DNA from: Elysia marginata
Lineage: Eukaryota; Mollusca; Gastropoda; Plakobranchidae
Direction of reading: 5' to 3'
DNA length: 64,000 nt
Assembly: GCA_019649035.1 (NCBI GenBank)
Contig: BMAT01010472.1
Location: 229,041 to 293,040, forward strand
This document shows, piece after piece, positions 12,044 through 25,200 of this stretch. Positions within the stretch are counted from its first letter, which is position 1, and the number at the start of each line of letters is the position of its first letter. Made by a program: the position numbers and the translations under genes. Under the pieces are notes generated by a model. That model did no database searches and was not told the DNA's origin. It worked only from the letters and a program-made list of their open reading frames with translations.

Positions 12044-13325
12044 CAGTGATGAAAATCTTCCGCGGATCCGCGGAAATCCTCGATTTCAAGCTTAGGAGGA
12101 AAATTCCGCGGCCCTCGGCCTTCTGATCCTCAATTCCGAGAGGAAGAAAGAGTTTATAAATTTCCGCGATAATTTAATTACGCTAGTCCGACCTAGGGCA
12201 AGTCAACGAGACGGATGGTTATCAGCATCAATCGCGGACTGGGAAAATTTTTAGACTAGAACCATTTTGTTATCAATGTTACCGTAGCTAGTTTGTAATC
12301 TTTTTGTAATTCATATATCGAGGTTATATTTTTTCCATACTTAAAAGTTACCGATATCGCCAACTCTAGGTCTATTCCGCGAAATTACCATCTCGATGTG
12401 ACACTCTTCCGGTTTTGGTTCATCAGGTACAAGATTGCGGTATTCTGCGGATCTCTGTTTTTATATCCACTTGAGCCATCGAAGCTTTTAATTTTTGCAC
12501 TTTCATTGACTAGACAAGTTTTCTAATTGACAAGTGTCGCTGGCCAGTCAATAGGGTATAAACCTCTAGATCTAGTCTCAGTAAATCTAGATCTAGATCT
12601 AGATGGATCAAGTCTCGATATATTTTTAGTGAGTTTATCATCAAATCATTAAAATTCTACTTTGGGAACTGTTCTTTTGGTTCGTTTTTTTTTCAAAGCT
12701 AGATCTAAGTATATTTTATCAAGTGATTGTGGTAAATCCAGGCACTGTTCTGTACAGCAAACTTTTTGAGTGTTTCAGTCCACAAAGTCGGCAAATTATA
12801 AAATTTGTTCATTGCAGATGAGATGGCAACCTAAATGTGTTTTAGGTGCCTGAATTATTAACCTGCCGCATTGGGCCCATTGGGAGATAATTATCATAAA
12901 TATTACCTTTAAAATTTAAATTCAATTGAACCTATACATGTATGATGTAATGTAGGCCTAGATATTCAACAATAAAATCACTCTAATTAGCAATTGACCT
13001 GTTTGCAAATGAGATCTTTCAACCTAACAAATGGACTTAAAGTCATGAAGTGATGCACTTCGAAAAAAATTAAATTGTTAAACTGAAACATGAAAAGAGG
13101 AGGAAATTTGACTTGAATCTAGATCAAGGCCTATTCAGTGTGGATACAAGCCTCATAATATTTGACTGAATTTTGAATGCAGTATTTAATTTAAGGATTT
13201 AACATTTTAGTAGCTCTTATCTGGTAGCAGGGATGAATTGCGTTGATTGTGGGGCGGTAGAATGCTGTCAATTTGTCTGTCAAAAATTGTTCCTCGTTTT
13301 TGATGATTTCCTGTTTTCATCACTG
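12044..13325. mobile_element. Possible non-autonomous hAT-like DNA transposon
   Basis: The left end CAGTGATGAAAA at 12044-12055 is matched by its exact reverse complement TTTTCATCACTG at 13314-13325. Just inside the left end lies the 18-base palindrome TTCCGCGGATCCGCGGAA in a CG-rich block unlike the AT-rich surroundings. Termini beginning CAG and a size of 1.28 kb fit a deleted hAT-type element. The expected 8-base target duplication is not evident (TTGTTATT versus GATATTGT). No transposase is visible, so the call is tentative. Confidence 0.42.
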
Positions 13326-16300
13326 GATATTGTATCTGATTCTTATTTTACAATATCACTAATTATAAAAATTAAACCTTGAGGCTTTTGATATGTTGAT
13401 TATTGATGGTAGTATTCCACTGAACAACCATCATAAGCTCTGCCAGTAAAGGAACATGCTGTGTCCGTATTAACATTCTTTAGCTCTTATCTAAATGTCA
13501 AATGATATTGACAGTTTCATCACACACCATCTATTGAGGTAGTTACTATTAACAGTCATTTTTCCTCAGCCAATTGTATGTTGGAAGGGTAAAAAAAAAA
13601 GAAAAATTTCTAAAACTGAATATCATCACTGTGGCGTGTGCTAGTAAAATGGCATATCTCATTTTTTTAATAGATGTGTAACGATTGCCCCTCTGACTTA
13701 AATTATAACTCATTTACTGATATTTGCAATTCCATTTTTCGCAGGAAAAAAATGTCTCAACCCATTTCAATTCTTTCTCTACCATAAGATGAACGTCTAT
13801 CTTACAAACACTGCTAAAAGCCTTTGTAATGCCATTTTGCTAGCACAGTGACAATATATTAACCTTCCATTTTTTATGCAGCTAATTAGATCTTTTTCTT
13901 TATGATTATAAAAAAAAACCAAACAAATTAATACCAGCAAACACACACAGTAAAACAATTTGTTCAAAGAAATATTCTTTAGAAGTTTGCGTTAATGACA
14001 AATTTTTATTTAATGAGTAATTTATAGTACAGCCTCAGGTAAAAACCAAGCACAACACTGCCAGAACAAAATCACAGATGTTTTCTTGCAATGGTTGCAG
14101 CATACACCATACGAAAACATAACCAAAACAACTTCATATAAATTATTGGGATACATGTGCTTATTCAGTTATTGTAGTTATATTTTTATTTGCAAATGTA
14201 CAATATTATTTACAGGGGTACAGATAGGAGGGAATTGTTTTTCCTGATAGTAAAAAGTGTAATAAATTAACAGTACAGTTCAGAAGGAAGAGAGAAAAGA
14301 GAGTATGCATGTAACAGGTTTCTAAGTCACTATGTTTTTATGTTGCATTTCAATGTGATATATATTTAAAAAGAAAAACATGAACAAAGTTTTTTTTCAT
14401 GACTTCAACATCAGAGGATGCTGTGCTTGCAACTGAAGAGAATTGATTCTACTGTTTAAAAAGATATTCATGGACAACGCTATTTTTGCATCTTTCCTTA
14501 GCAAAAAAAAAAAAACCAAATTATTGATTATCTAGATCTTTATCATAAGTGATGACTAAGTTTTTCAGAGTTTCACACTATATTGGGACTGTTGGGATAG
14601 ATTTACTATTTACTGGTTTGTAATTAAGTATTGTGTATCAGTATATCAGAAAAATGTAAATCTGCACAATATAATTATGAATTTTAGATTGTAGGTTAAA
14701 AATTGTAAAATAAGTTTCTTTTTTGTACAGCACCAATTAATTTTACTGAATGAACAAATCAGATGCTTAACAGGAATAAGCCTATGCTTATCAGGATCTA
14801 AAAGCCTGCAGGAATCTCTGTGACCATGATGTTTTTTGGTCCTAAAAATCATATGACATCCCCATGTAAAAATAGGAGTTGTCCATTACATGAACAAAAG
14901 TGATTCATTTTTTCTTCAGAAACAGGTCCTGCTCTAATTGATTCACATTTAAATAGGAATAAGAAATATCAAGACTAAAATTGATAATTAAGACTTGATC
15001 ATACATAAATATACATCTAAGTTGATATTTTAATGTTCTAATAATACAGCACACCGTCACTTCTAAGAAGGACTGGAATCCTAAAGGTAGGGAATCACTT
15101 CATGAAGTCGTTAACCAATTTTCTAAAAGATTCTTTCGTGAATCATGTTTGTTATTCTTGCTGGGATTAGGGCAACACAAAAAATTGTATATTCTCTCTA
15201 GTTATGAAAGACAAATTATACAGCAGAAAGCAATCTATATCAGTCTTAACTGCTACGACCAAATTTCAAATGTATTGGAAAAGAAATTCTTCACCTCAAT
15301 ACAACATAAGTTCAAATATTTACAAATATGAAAAATAAAAATAGAATGCTGATTATTAAGAGGAACTTGGAATTATCTTAAGCTTTTCTCCTAAACTCGC
15401 TTCACTATATGATGGTCTTGGAAAATAAAATACATTGTCAATAAATAAAAAGAACTTCAGGCTTACGGAATAATCTCTGCTTTGTTTGTATCTCAAAGGA
15501 CATATTCACACAAAAACTTTCAATATTCTCAATTCCTAAATTATACCAACATGACCTTGTTTAAGCAGCAAAGCTGATTCTATAAGATCATCATATATTA
15601 AAAATAAGAAGCAAACTAGAGTGTGAATCTCTGCCGCCCTTATTTAGGGAAACCACAATGATAATCTACTTGTATATAAGATTATAACTTTTGCAAGAGG
15701 GGAGAGGGGGAAATCAACCTTGCTACAAAACTGAGATAACATAGCAGCTCAGAATACCAATTATCTAATATTAAGACAAAACAGAAAAATAATTTTAGTT
15801 GTGCATAATTTACAACGTAATTAAAACTAATACACTGGTCTCTTTAATATATAACAGTTTCGGGAAGTGGTACAATAATTCTTATGGACACATCAGAGTA
15901 ATTATTAAAAACAAAACTGATTCCATATTGAGGTACAATTAAGTGAGTGGAAAAAAATTACCTGAAAAAATTGCATTGCATTGAAAACTTTGAGGCATAC
16001 CTGCATAAAACTAGGAATACATTTTCAATATGATACACATATATAGCTTAGTTGGCAGAGCAAATATTAGGTGCTGAGAGAGCATAAGTGATGAGCAAGA
16101 TTTATCTGAATCTATTGAAACTCAAGAGATCTTAAGATCCTAGCAGCAAAACATGTCTTTGACAAGCTATAAATACATTACCAGATGACAAAGATGATTA
16201 AAGGAACCCCCAGAATACAGCTGAATGTCTATATAGCTTAAAATATAAAGAAATTATTATGTCAATTTAGCTTCTAAGTAGTTCTATGTTACGATGCGCT

Positions 16301-19047
16301 TTCCACACAACTTTGCAACACAGTGTTAGGTAAAGTGAGTTAATTTTCCTCAAACTGCTCATTAACTCTCATTAAATATTAATTTTCCTTAACAACCAGC
16401 AAGTTTGACTAAGGCCCACACTATTCTAAAACAGTTCAGTCGCTGGTTTCAAACATGTGAATTATATTGGAACTGAGTGCACTGATCCGGACAGGACAGT
16501 CTTGTTGTACCGCTATATAATTCTTGGGACAGTCCTGCTGTAGTGCATGTATTTCATCTAAAGACGGGTCCCATTCATATGCCAGATTGTGGGTATATTG
16601 GGTAAAATCCATTCTAGCTCCGACTCAACTCAACCCATCCACCTCTTTTCTGTTTTTTTTTTTTAAATCTCTAATTTTAAGGATTCTTGTTGAATAAAAA
16701 AGGAGGGGGTGGGGGTAATAATCATTTTCAAATAGAATGAAGGAGGTTATAGATTTTCATTTTGCATTCTACATAAACAACATGCACTTTTAATTTTTTT
16801 TCATGTAAAAAAAAAAGAATACAACTTGATCAAAAAAACTTTTGTATCCATTAGTGGGCTGATCAGCAGTAACTGGGCCAGAAAATCCCACACAGCTTCA
16901 TAATGTGCCCGTTTAAGGTTACAAATCAGACGAATCAAGACAATAACAAGTTCAAATGCACACTCAGCTATTCCTTTGTACAAAATACATTCTCCTACTC
17001 CTGCCTATACTACACATACAAAAAAAAAAGCACAAAATATACAAGCATAATTACTGATTGCAGTGACCTTGATCTATTTTTTGTTTGTTTGCTATTTCAA
17101 TACTGTATTTAAAAACATTTCAAACAAACAATCAAATATACAAGATCTGGCCTACCATCTTGTTCACATTATTTCTGAGAGACTGATTTTACTGTTACAA
17201 ATAAGAGCTCGTAACAACACCACACTTGACCAAGTGAAAGCTTCGGAACTAAGTGTTGACATCACAACCTGTTAGAGTCCTTTAATATCCTATCTAATTC
17301 TTTAAAAAATCAAAGATAATCACACCAATTGAAAAAAAAATTTTATACTTGACCGGGCCTTTATAGACATAATGGAAAAGAAATTGTCTACAAAGGAAAA
17401 ACAAAAGCAGCACATCAATTTTTTTTAAATCAGACACATTAGTTCTTCAGTTGACGTTGGAATGAACACATGAAATTAAATATTACAAAACAAAATAAAA
17501 ATGACAGCAAATGGAGATGACGTCTGGAAAAAAAAAGCATAGTAACTATGGCACTAAAACCTTGTCCGGTGAGGAAAACAATAAAAAAGAAGTCCAATTT
17601 ATCTACTTGCTAAGACTCAGTGTGCCCATAACTGATGATGAAATAAATAAGACAATAAAAAGCACCCAGAACTGGAAACAGTTCATGATGATAATTCAAT
17701 GACAGCGACAAAAAAAAAGTATTCAAATGGATTAAAGATGCATTTAAATTTAATGATAATGTTTTTTAGAAGAAAACTCATTAAAATAGAAAAAAAAATA
17801 TAGCTTGGAATTTACATTTACAGACAAACATTTTTAATTGGAAAAGAGAAAGCAAAGCCATCAAATAAAAGACAATCTCTTAAGATAAAAACCAAGAAAG
17901 TTTTATAGTAACAGAGATAATTTGAATATCAAATGTAAACTAATAAGTATAAAAAGAAAAAAGCAAATCAAAATTTGTAATTGAAATTGAAAAAAGCGCA
18001 CATTTTCAAATTTTCCTACATTTCCTCAAATAACCGTATTTTTTTTAGAGGGGAAGGAAACTTTATGTTTGTTTTGTTTTTTCAGCCATGTCTTTTTTTT
18101 TCTTATTAAAAAAAAACAAAAATGCAATGAACAGCAACAAAAATAAAATCAATCTTAAGAATTAACAGCTGCATACATAATTTTTTCAGATTAGAAGAAA
18201 CATTATCGTGAGAAGAATATTTAATCTTGACCGACCTGTTCACGACATAAAAAGGTCTAACAACCTAAAATAAGGAGTCGAGGGGCGGAACAAGAGGAAT
18301 GGATGGAGATGCTTTGCACAACATATGACATCCCACATGAGTGGAAAACTTATAGAGATCTTTTTAAAAGTTAAAATTTACACCTTAAATTGACCAAACA
18401 AGTGAACCGAATACTGTTGCAGGAGAATTGCAAACTTTTTTTTTTTTTTTTATAAAATATTCCTTCCTCAATATGTGGGCAAGTATTAACAAGTGACTGG
18501 AATATGTGTGAAATAAGTATAATGTTACTGTTTAAATTAAAAGGAGATGAAATAAAAGTATATAGAGGAGCAGGGTTAAAAATAAGATTACAATAATGAA
18601 AATGAAGCATCTTCCATCTTGAAGCATTTTTAATTTACTTCTCTATTGCACAGCAGCTATCTACTAGTTACATGTGATCTTTGTCTTTATCATAAATAGC
18701 AACAAAAAGACATTCTCACAATAAAATTCAAACCTGATGCGACTAGGAAGAGTTTATTACCTCTATTTGTCTTGGGATTGTTTCACTCATTACATTCAAA
18801 AGCATCATAAACTTTAGCATGCCTTGGGTTTCATCCACACTGCATATTTTGCATTAAGCAACATAGCGGTCCGCAGAAGGTGATCAAGGGAAGAGGGAAG
18901 GAACACATGACAGGGAAATAAAAATAAACATAGCTAAGACGTTCCGCTTTCTTTAAACAACAACAAAATGTTTATCCTCCATACCCACCGCCCTATTGCC
19001 GCCATGTCTTAGGAGCTGGCAGGACAGTGAATGTGGAAAGGATGGGG
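13326..19047. other. Gene-poor AT-rich stretch; probably includes REPS1 3' UTR
   Basis: No exon with coding character was found on either strand. The part nearest 19047 must contain the REPS1 3' UTR, since the stop codon is at 19048-19050 on the minus strand. A minus-strand AATAAA (plus-strand TTTATT) at 18753-18758 is one candidate polyadenylation signal, about 290 bases past the stop. Others occur farther away, for example near 14007, so the UTR length is undetermined. Many A-rich runs are present. Confidence 0.4.
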
Positions 19048-19219
19048 CTAACTAGAGAAAGGCCTGAGGTGCTCCAGCTGTATCTCCAGTGCAATGCGCT
19101 GCTCCATAACTTCCTGAAGCTCCTGATTCAGTTCGCTGTTTAGACGCGTCAGCATTGTGTTACGCTCTTTGTGAGTTCTCACCGCCATGTGAATGTCACG
19201 CCGGTCCCGACTCAGTTGT
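19048..19219 (-). CDS. REPS1: REPS1 last exon: RalBP1-binding coiled coil and stop
   Basis: Encodes [40 protein letters not shown] and [16 protein letters not shown] followed by TAG. This closely follows the C-terminus of vertebrate REPS1, which contains the motif R-x-N-S-E-L-x-x-x-L-x-x-V-x-E-x-R-I-x-L-E. It is the best-conserved part of the gene apart from the EH domains. Confidence 0.95.
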
Positions 19220-22200
19220 CTGGAGGAACGATATTTTTATATATTTAAATTTTCCAGCTTAGTTGTGAGTATATGTCAGTAGAAAGTATCCCTCTCATAA
19301 ACATTTCTAGTTTGATAAAGAGACAATCAAAATCTAATCTAGATTCTAGCACAGCTGAAAGTTTTTATTATTTTTTTACTTTGAAACATGCCCAGAATCC
19401 ATTTAGCTCATAAAAATTGAACATCATCAATAGATATCTGGAGGATTCAAGTTTAGTACTTGTGATAATAAATCACTTGGAAAAGCCATGTTCATCCACT
19501 CAAAAAAAAATATCTGGCACTTAACACAGCAAACAAAAATGCATTGCATCTGTAACAATTGCTTTGAGTTTGAGCACTGAGAATGGAATGCAGCGACATA
19601 AAGCCTATACCATTTTTTCTAATTCAAAGCCTGTAGGGGGCCTAGATAGCTCAGTTGGTAGTGGCCTCACTCCGTGGCCCAGAGGTCGCGGGTTCGAGCC
19701 TCAGCCGAGCACTGTCCGGGCCCCTACTGGTTGGGTCGGTGTCAGTATAATGTGACCGGCTGAGGCTAAGTCATGGTATCCCCGCTAGTCTCTGGGTGGC
19801 AGCCCGTAAATTGTCATTGGGACCCAAGCCCTGAGAGCACCTTTGAAGTGGAATTGGGCTTGTAAAAATACCCTTCAATCAATCAATCAAAGCCTGTAAA
19901 TCTCTGGGGTTTGAGAAAAAAAGACTGCTACTTAAACTGACCTTAGAGCTGGAGAAGGCTTTGCTTGTAGCCTTTCTTTTATTGCACCATCTGGAGTATC
20001 ATCTTCTTCAACAACATCCTGATTGAAATTAAAAAAAAACAATGTCCGCATTATAAATGCATATTTCAGTGCCAATACATTCTCTAATAATACATGTATG
20101 TGGTGTATTATAAATAAATCAACCTGTAATTTAAGATCTCTTACAATGTTTTGTCCTATACTATTTAAACAATCAGGGATGCTACTCAAATTTTCTGAAA
20201 ATGACTAAAAATTCTGGCACTATGTTCTCTTTCACAAAGTTGTCATTTTGGAGCACTCGATTTGCATTTTTCATGGGTTAAACCTTGTTCAAATTTGTGA
20301 TTTCATTCAATTTCTTCGGCTTTAAAACGGGAAAAAGGAGAAAAAAACCTGGAAAAAGGCATGCCTGTTAAATATAAATGGAGGCATCTGGAAAACAACC
20401 CAAATACTGTCTAAATGCTGAAACAAAAAATGCTTCAACTGTTACAAGTGAGTTTTCTCCCAATATTTTTCCTAAATAGATAAAAATAAGAGTTTTGTAC
20501 TTTAAAACAGAAAATTACCTCATTTGTCGCATGTGCTGTTTGGCTTGGTTCTGGTTAAAAAAAATAACACTATGGTGATTGGTGGTAATTACACAACTGA
20601 AATTCATGTGACTTAAACCACTATTGCATTTATTTATAAACGCTTTGAAAACAGATGTTAAGATAGAACAGTTTTGAGAAAATGGCATTTATAAAAGCTT
20701 AAATTTGACAAGGCATTTTGGGCTAGAAAGATCAGTTGACTAAATATCAGAANNNNNNNNNNNNNNNNNNNNNNNNNNNNNNAAAAAAAAAAAAAGAAAG
20801 AAAGAAAGAAAGAAAATGTACCTTTTAACAATTACAAGAAGCACATGAGAATTAAAATAGTATTTAAACTAACATTTTAACTCAAAGCCCAATTTTATTA
20901 TTAAACAATAACAACGTTTTAAAATAACCAAAGCTTTGAAAGCTTGTAAAACAATAATCCACTTTGCGTAGAGAGTGAAAGATAAGTGTCTTATTACAGA
21001 ACATCTGAGGCATATAGGTCCATTGAAAAAAGGTAGTCCCATTTATTTCACTCAAAACTAATTTTTTTTTTTGGTCTGTCTTAAAAAAACTCTAACAGTG
21101 ATTCAATGAGATACGACTCTAGGTAAAAATTACAAAGACATAAAATTCTGCATACCTTGAAGAACCTCTGAAGGATTTATCAAATTCTGAAATAATATAA
21201 AAAAGGAAAGAAATTATTTCTTTTGAAAATTCATACACAGTATGTCACCACAAGAACCTTCGGAAATTTTACAAAACAAAATATCTGCACCACAAAACAA
21301 ATTTAGCAGGTATTAGAGTAAGTAGTGGGAAGAGTTAATACAAGGTGTGAGTGTAAAATTCATAAGGTAATTTTAAAAATAAACTAAAAGCCAAACAGCA
21401 CCAATTTTATAGGTAAGGTGAAGAAAGATAAGAGTAAGAGAGAGTGAGAAACGACGATTTTGGATCATTCAGTGAGATAAACATATGAGTGAGGGAAGCT
21501 AGTGGACATAGTTAAACGGAGGAAAAAAAAACCTATGAACTCACTATCAGTTCTCCTCTCTCTAGCCAAACACCAACAGGTGTATATTCTTAGGCCATGG
21601 ATATGAGGCCATACATATAGTAACAAATAATGAACAAAGGGGTAAATTTCATTAATAAATGGAAAAGGAAAGGAAAAATTGATTCAAAAATGAAGTAAAA
21701 CTAACAAGAGAAGGGTGAATGAGCCGCCCATAAAAGAAGAAATTTTAGTATTTCACAAAAAACCTATCAACTTCCGGACCACTTTTAAATAATGATACAT
21801 TGCAACTTGAGTTTCTTGTCATTGAATTTTATAAAACTATAAAATATTGCGTATTTTTCCTGTCAGTGCAAGCAATACTCTTAATTGTCATTAATATTTG
21901 TCATGTTGCACCAAAACAGTTAGAGGAAAAAGACAAAGTCCTATTCTTATCCATGTTGTCAAGTTGCAAACAGGGCAATTAGCTTTACAAAAAAAAAATT
22001 TTTAAGAGGATTTAAGTGGCAAAATATTTGCTTCTGAGAATAAACAAAGTCCTTTTCTTATCCATGTTGTCAAGCTGCAAACAGCTTTAGCTTTTCAAAA
22101 AAAGATTTTTTTGAGGATTTTAGTCACAAAATATATGCTTCTGTAAGTTAACACATTATCTCAACTTATTTGCCATGGGATGGATCACCCAAAGAAGATG

Positions 22201-25200
22201 TAAAGATTTTCCGCAACTTTCAAAAAAATAGATGCAGCAAAACTTAATATTCCTTTTGATGAAAAATTTCAAACACAATACATACAAATTATGTGGATTT
22301 TTCCAGGAAAGTACTTGTTTGTTAAATGTGAAAGCGAGACTTGAAAAAAAAAGCTGAAATCCTTCATTAAGGTTTAAGAAAGTTTCCTCCATCCATGATG
22401 TTGTATGGAAATTTTTTCAACACCTATGTGTATCACAATAATTAGGCCTTTAGCCCACATGTCCCTTTCCAAAAAAAAAAATGATAAACTTAATAAAATA
22501 AAGTAAAGAAAGAAAGAAAGAAAACTCTTCCACTAGGACAATTACAAAAAAACAACAACCTCCACAGAACTTTAAAAATATCCACATTTTAAAAAGATGT
22601 ACTCATTGTCAACTCCACAAAAAAATCATGTAAAAATTCAAAAATGCATTTCTTAAGACTAACCTTCCCTGAAACCAGATAACTAATTACACTATCACCA
22701 AGAAAGAATGATTAAAATAATATGTAATTTGCAGAACAACGCATGCATCCATACACCAGAAAATTATAACATTATTAAAGAAAAACCAAATGCACAAAAA
22801 AAGTTATCAATGATGATTCTCTAGTCAACCAGAGAACCAGGCAAAACACCCTGCCCTGAAATTTCTATTCTTGTGTAAGCTGACCACTTGATGATTTGCT
22901 TGTCTGGTCTCTAATCTAGCAAAGCAGTCAGTGACAGCAAGTCAATCACGTTATATCAGAGAACCAGGCAAAACACCCTGCCCTGAAATTTCTATTCTTG
23001 TGGAAGCTGACCGCTTGGTGATTTGCTTGTCTGGTCTCTTATCTAGCAAAGCAGTCTGTGACAGCAAGTCAAACAGGTTTAATTCCTACTCTGCTCAGTT
23101 CAGTCTTTAGCCTTATCTATTCTGTCTTTCGTGTTGTCTGTATAGGGAATGAGATTAGAGGTAAGGCAAGAGTAGCGTCCCTTTTCTAGAAGACAACACC
23201 CCAAAAAACTATAGTGGCTATTGTAATCTAGACCTAGATTATATGGGTCTTATTTTGGTAAATTTCTTACTTTTATAAACGATTTCACATCTAGAACCAA
23301 AAAACTATAGAGCTAAATAAAAAGTTATTTTTATTTAAAGTAAACCTGTGGCATAAATTTTAAAAGATTGTATTCAACAGACAACGGGTAACCCCATTTT
23401 ATTTTCACATAGTATTGTCTTTAAAATAATTTCTAAAAAATACGCTAGAACGTAAATCGGCATGTGCTAGCGTTAAAGATTAAATCTCATTTGGATTGAC
23501 ATCAGAAAAGTTCCGCTACTCTTGTTGAAATCTCATTCCCTATAGGTAAACCAAAGCTTGAGATTGTCTTTCTATACTTCCCCACTAATTATACAAGATC
23601 TTACAGAGCTCCCTCTAGATCCTTAGATCTAGCACTCTTGACTGGATCTTTATGTTTCAACCGATTTCTCTCTTTTCCAAATCTTCCTTGCTCTAGTGTC
23701 ACATCCACAATAGATCCATTGCTAACTCGAGATGTGTGGTTTGACCTGTTGCTAAACTTTAAGAGAATTTCATTTTTTTTTTCTGGTTAGTGAGAAAACT
23801 GAAGACAAAACCCTGGCCTGAAACTTCTATTGTTGTAGAAGCGAAATCTCTGCCTGTCTGGTCTCTCATCTGACAAAAGTGAGTGGGTATCAGTAAAAGG
23901 TGCAGGTTTAATTCCAAACCAGTTCACACTCTGACCGATTCCTTCTTTCACCTTATTTGTTCTGTCTGGCTCTGTCTTTTGTCTGATCTGATGCCATGCT
24001 AGATCTAACTTTGTGATTGTCTGTCTTTACCACCGTGTTCTCAATAACTGATAAACCAAAAAAGTTAGAAAACAATTTGAAACAAGTAAGTGGTGTAATA
24101 AAACCAGCCAAAATTAAAAACCCTTAAAAGAGTGCAAGTCCCTCTCTCACCAACTTCACCACCCCTAAAGAGACACAGCGGCGGTGGGCTTGAGGAAATG
24201 GCTTCCTTTTTACAGGCTTAGGAACAAGCTTTAGCTGAAAAAAGGCATGCAAACTTAGCAATTAAACCTCAAGAAAAGCTTAGGCAATCGTGCTCGATTT
24301 GAGAATCTCTAAGCCACCAAGTCCAAACAATAAGTTTAAGTAAAATTTTTTTTTCAAGGAATTCGGGTCTGTGTGAACTATTGACAACCATAATTTGCAC
24401 AAAGTGAAACTTAATGAAAAAAAGCAATCTTATTTGTTTTAAAGCTATGCTATTGCGAAGGTGGATAGGGGATATTTCAAATTGAAAAAACTTCTATAAG
24501 TTAAAGACTGCTTTAATTAACATCTCTGCAAACCCTCTGTAAGACATATTGAGTACATGCTAACTCAAAAAGTTTTATAAAGTATTGAACTGCAACATTT
24601 GTGAAAAGGGAAATGTCTTGTGCCCAGGGTGAATTAGTCAGATGTTGTATTTGTGATATTTACTTTCAAAGGAATTGTTGTTCTGGACAAGACATTTCTT
24701 TCAGCTTCATAAAATTATCAAAATTTTAAAGAAAATTTTACAACTTTTATTGATTTAAAACATGGAAGAAAAAAAGGCTTTCAATAGCGTTTTCTCAAAA
24801 AAGGAATTTCCAACTTCCAACTCAATTATCCTGGATGCGAGACAAATTTACTCTGATGCACACTGGGCTTAAAAAAAATGCTCTTGTTTTAAGGATAGCT
24901 GAGTGTGAACTTGAAATTCCTGATTTTTTGATGAAGAAACCCCAGTCTGCACAGAATGAATTTTGATAGATGAAATTAACAGCTGGGTGTTTTGGAATGT
25001 GTGTAACTGTAAGCTTGAAAGTCTTGATATTTTGATCCTAAATGGTGACAAAACCCCATCCAGCTAATTTTGAATTTTTAGGGACTAAATTAATAGCTTG
25101 GTGATTTGGGATGTGTGTAAGCTTGAAATCCTTGGTGTAGTTTAAGCTGTTATACTAAGTGGTATAGGATGCCCAGCCTGCTCTCTGAAGCTGCATATTC

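Noticed and set aside
12541-12605. Cluster of TCTAGATCTAGA repeats as a possible binding-site array
   Set aside because: Short GATC/CTAG strings recur throughout the window, so the cluster is likely background microsatellite sequence.
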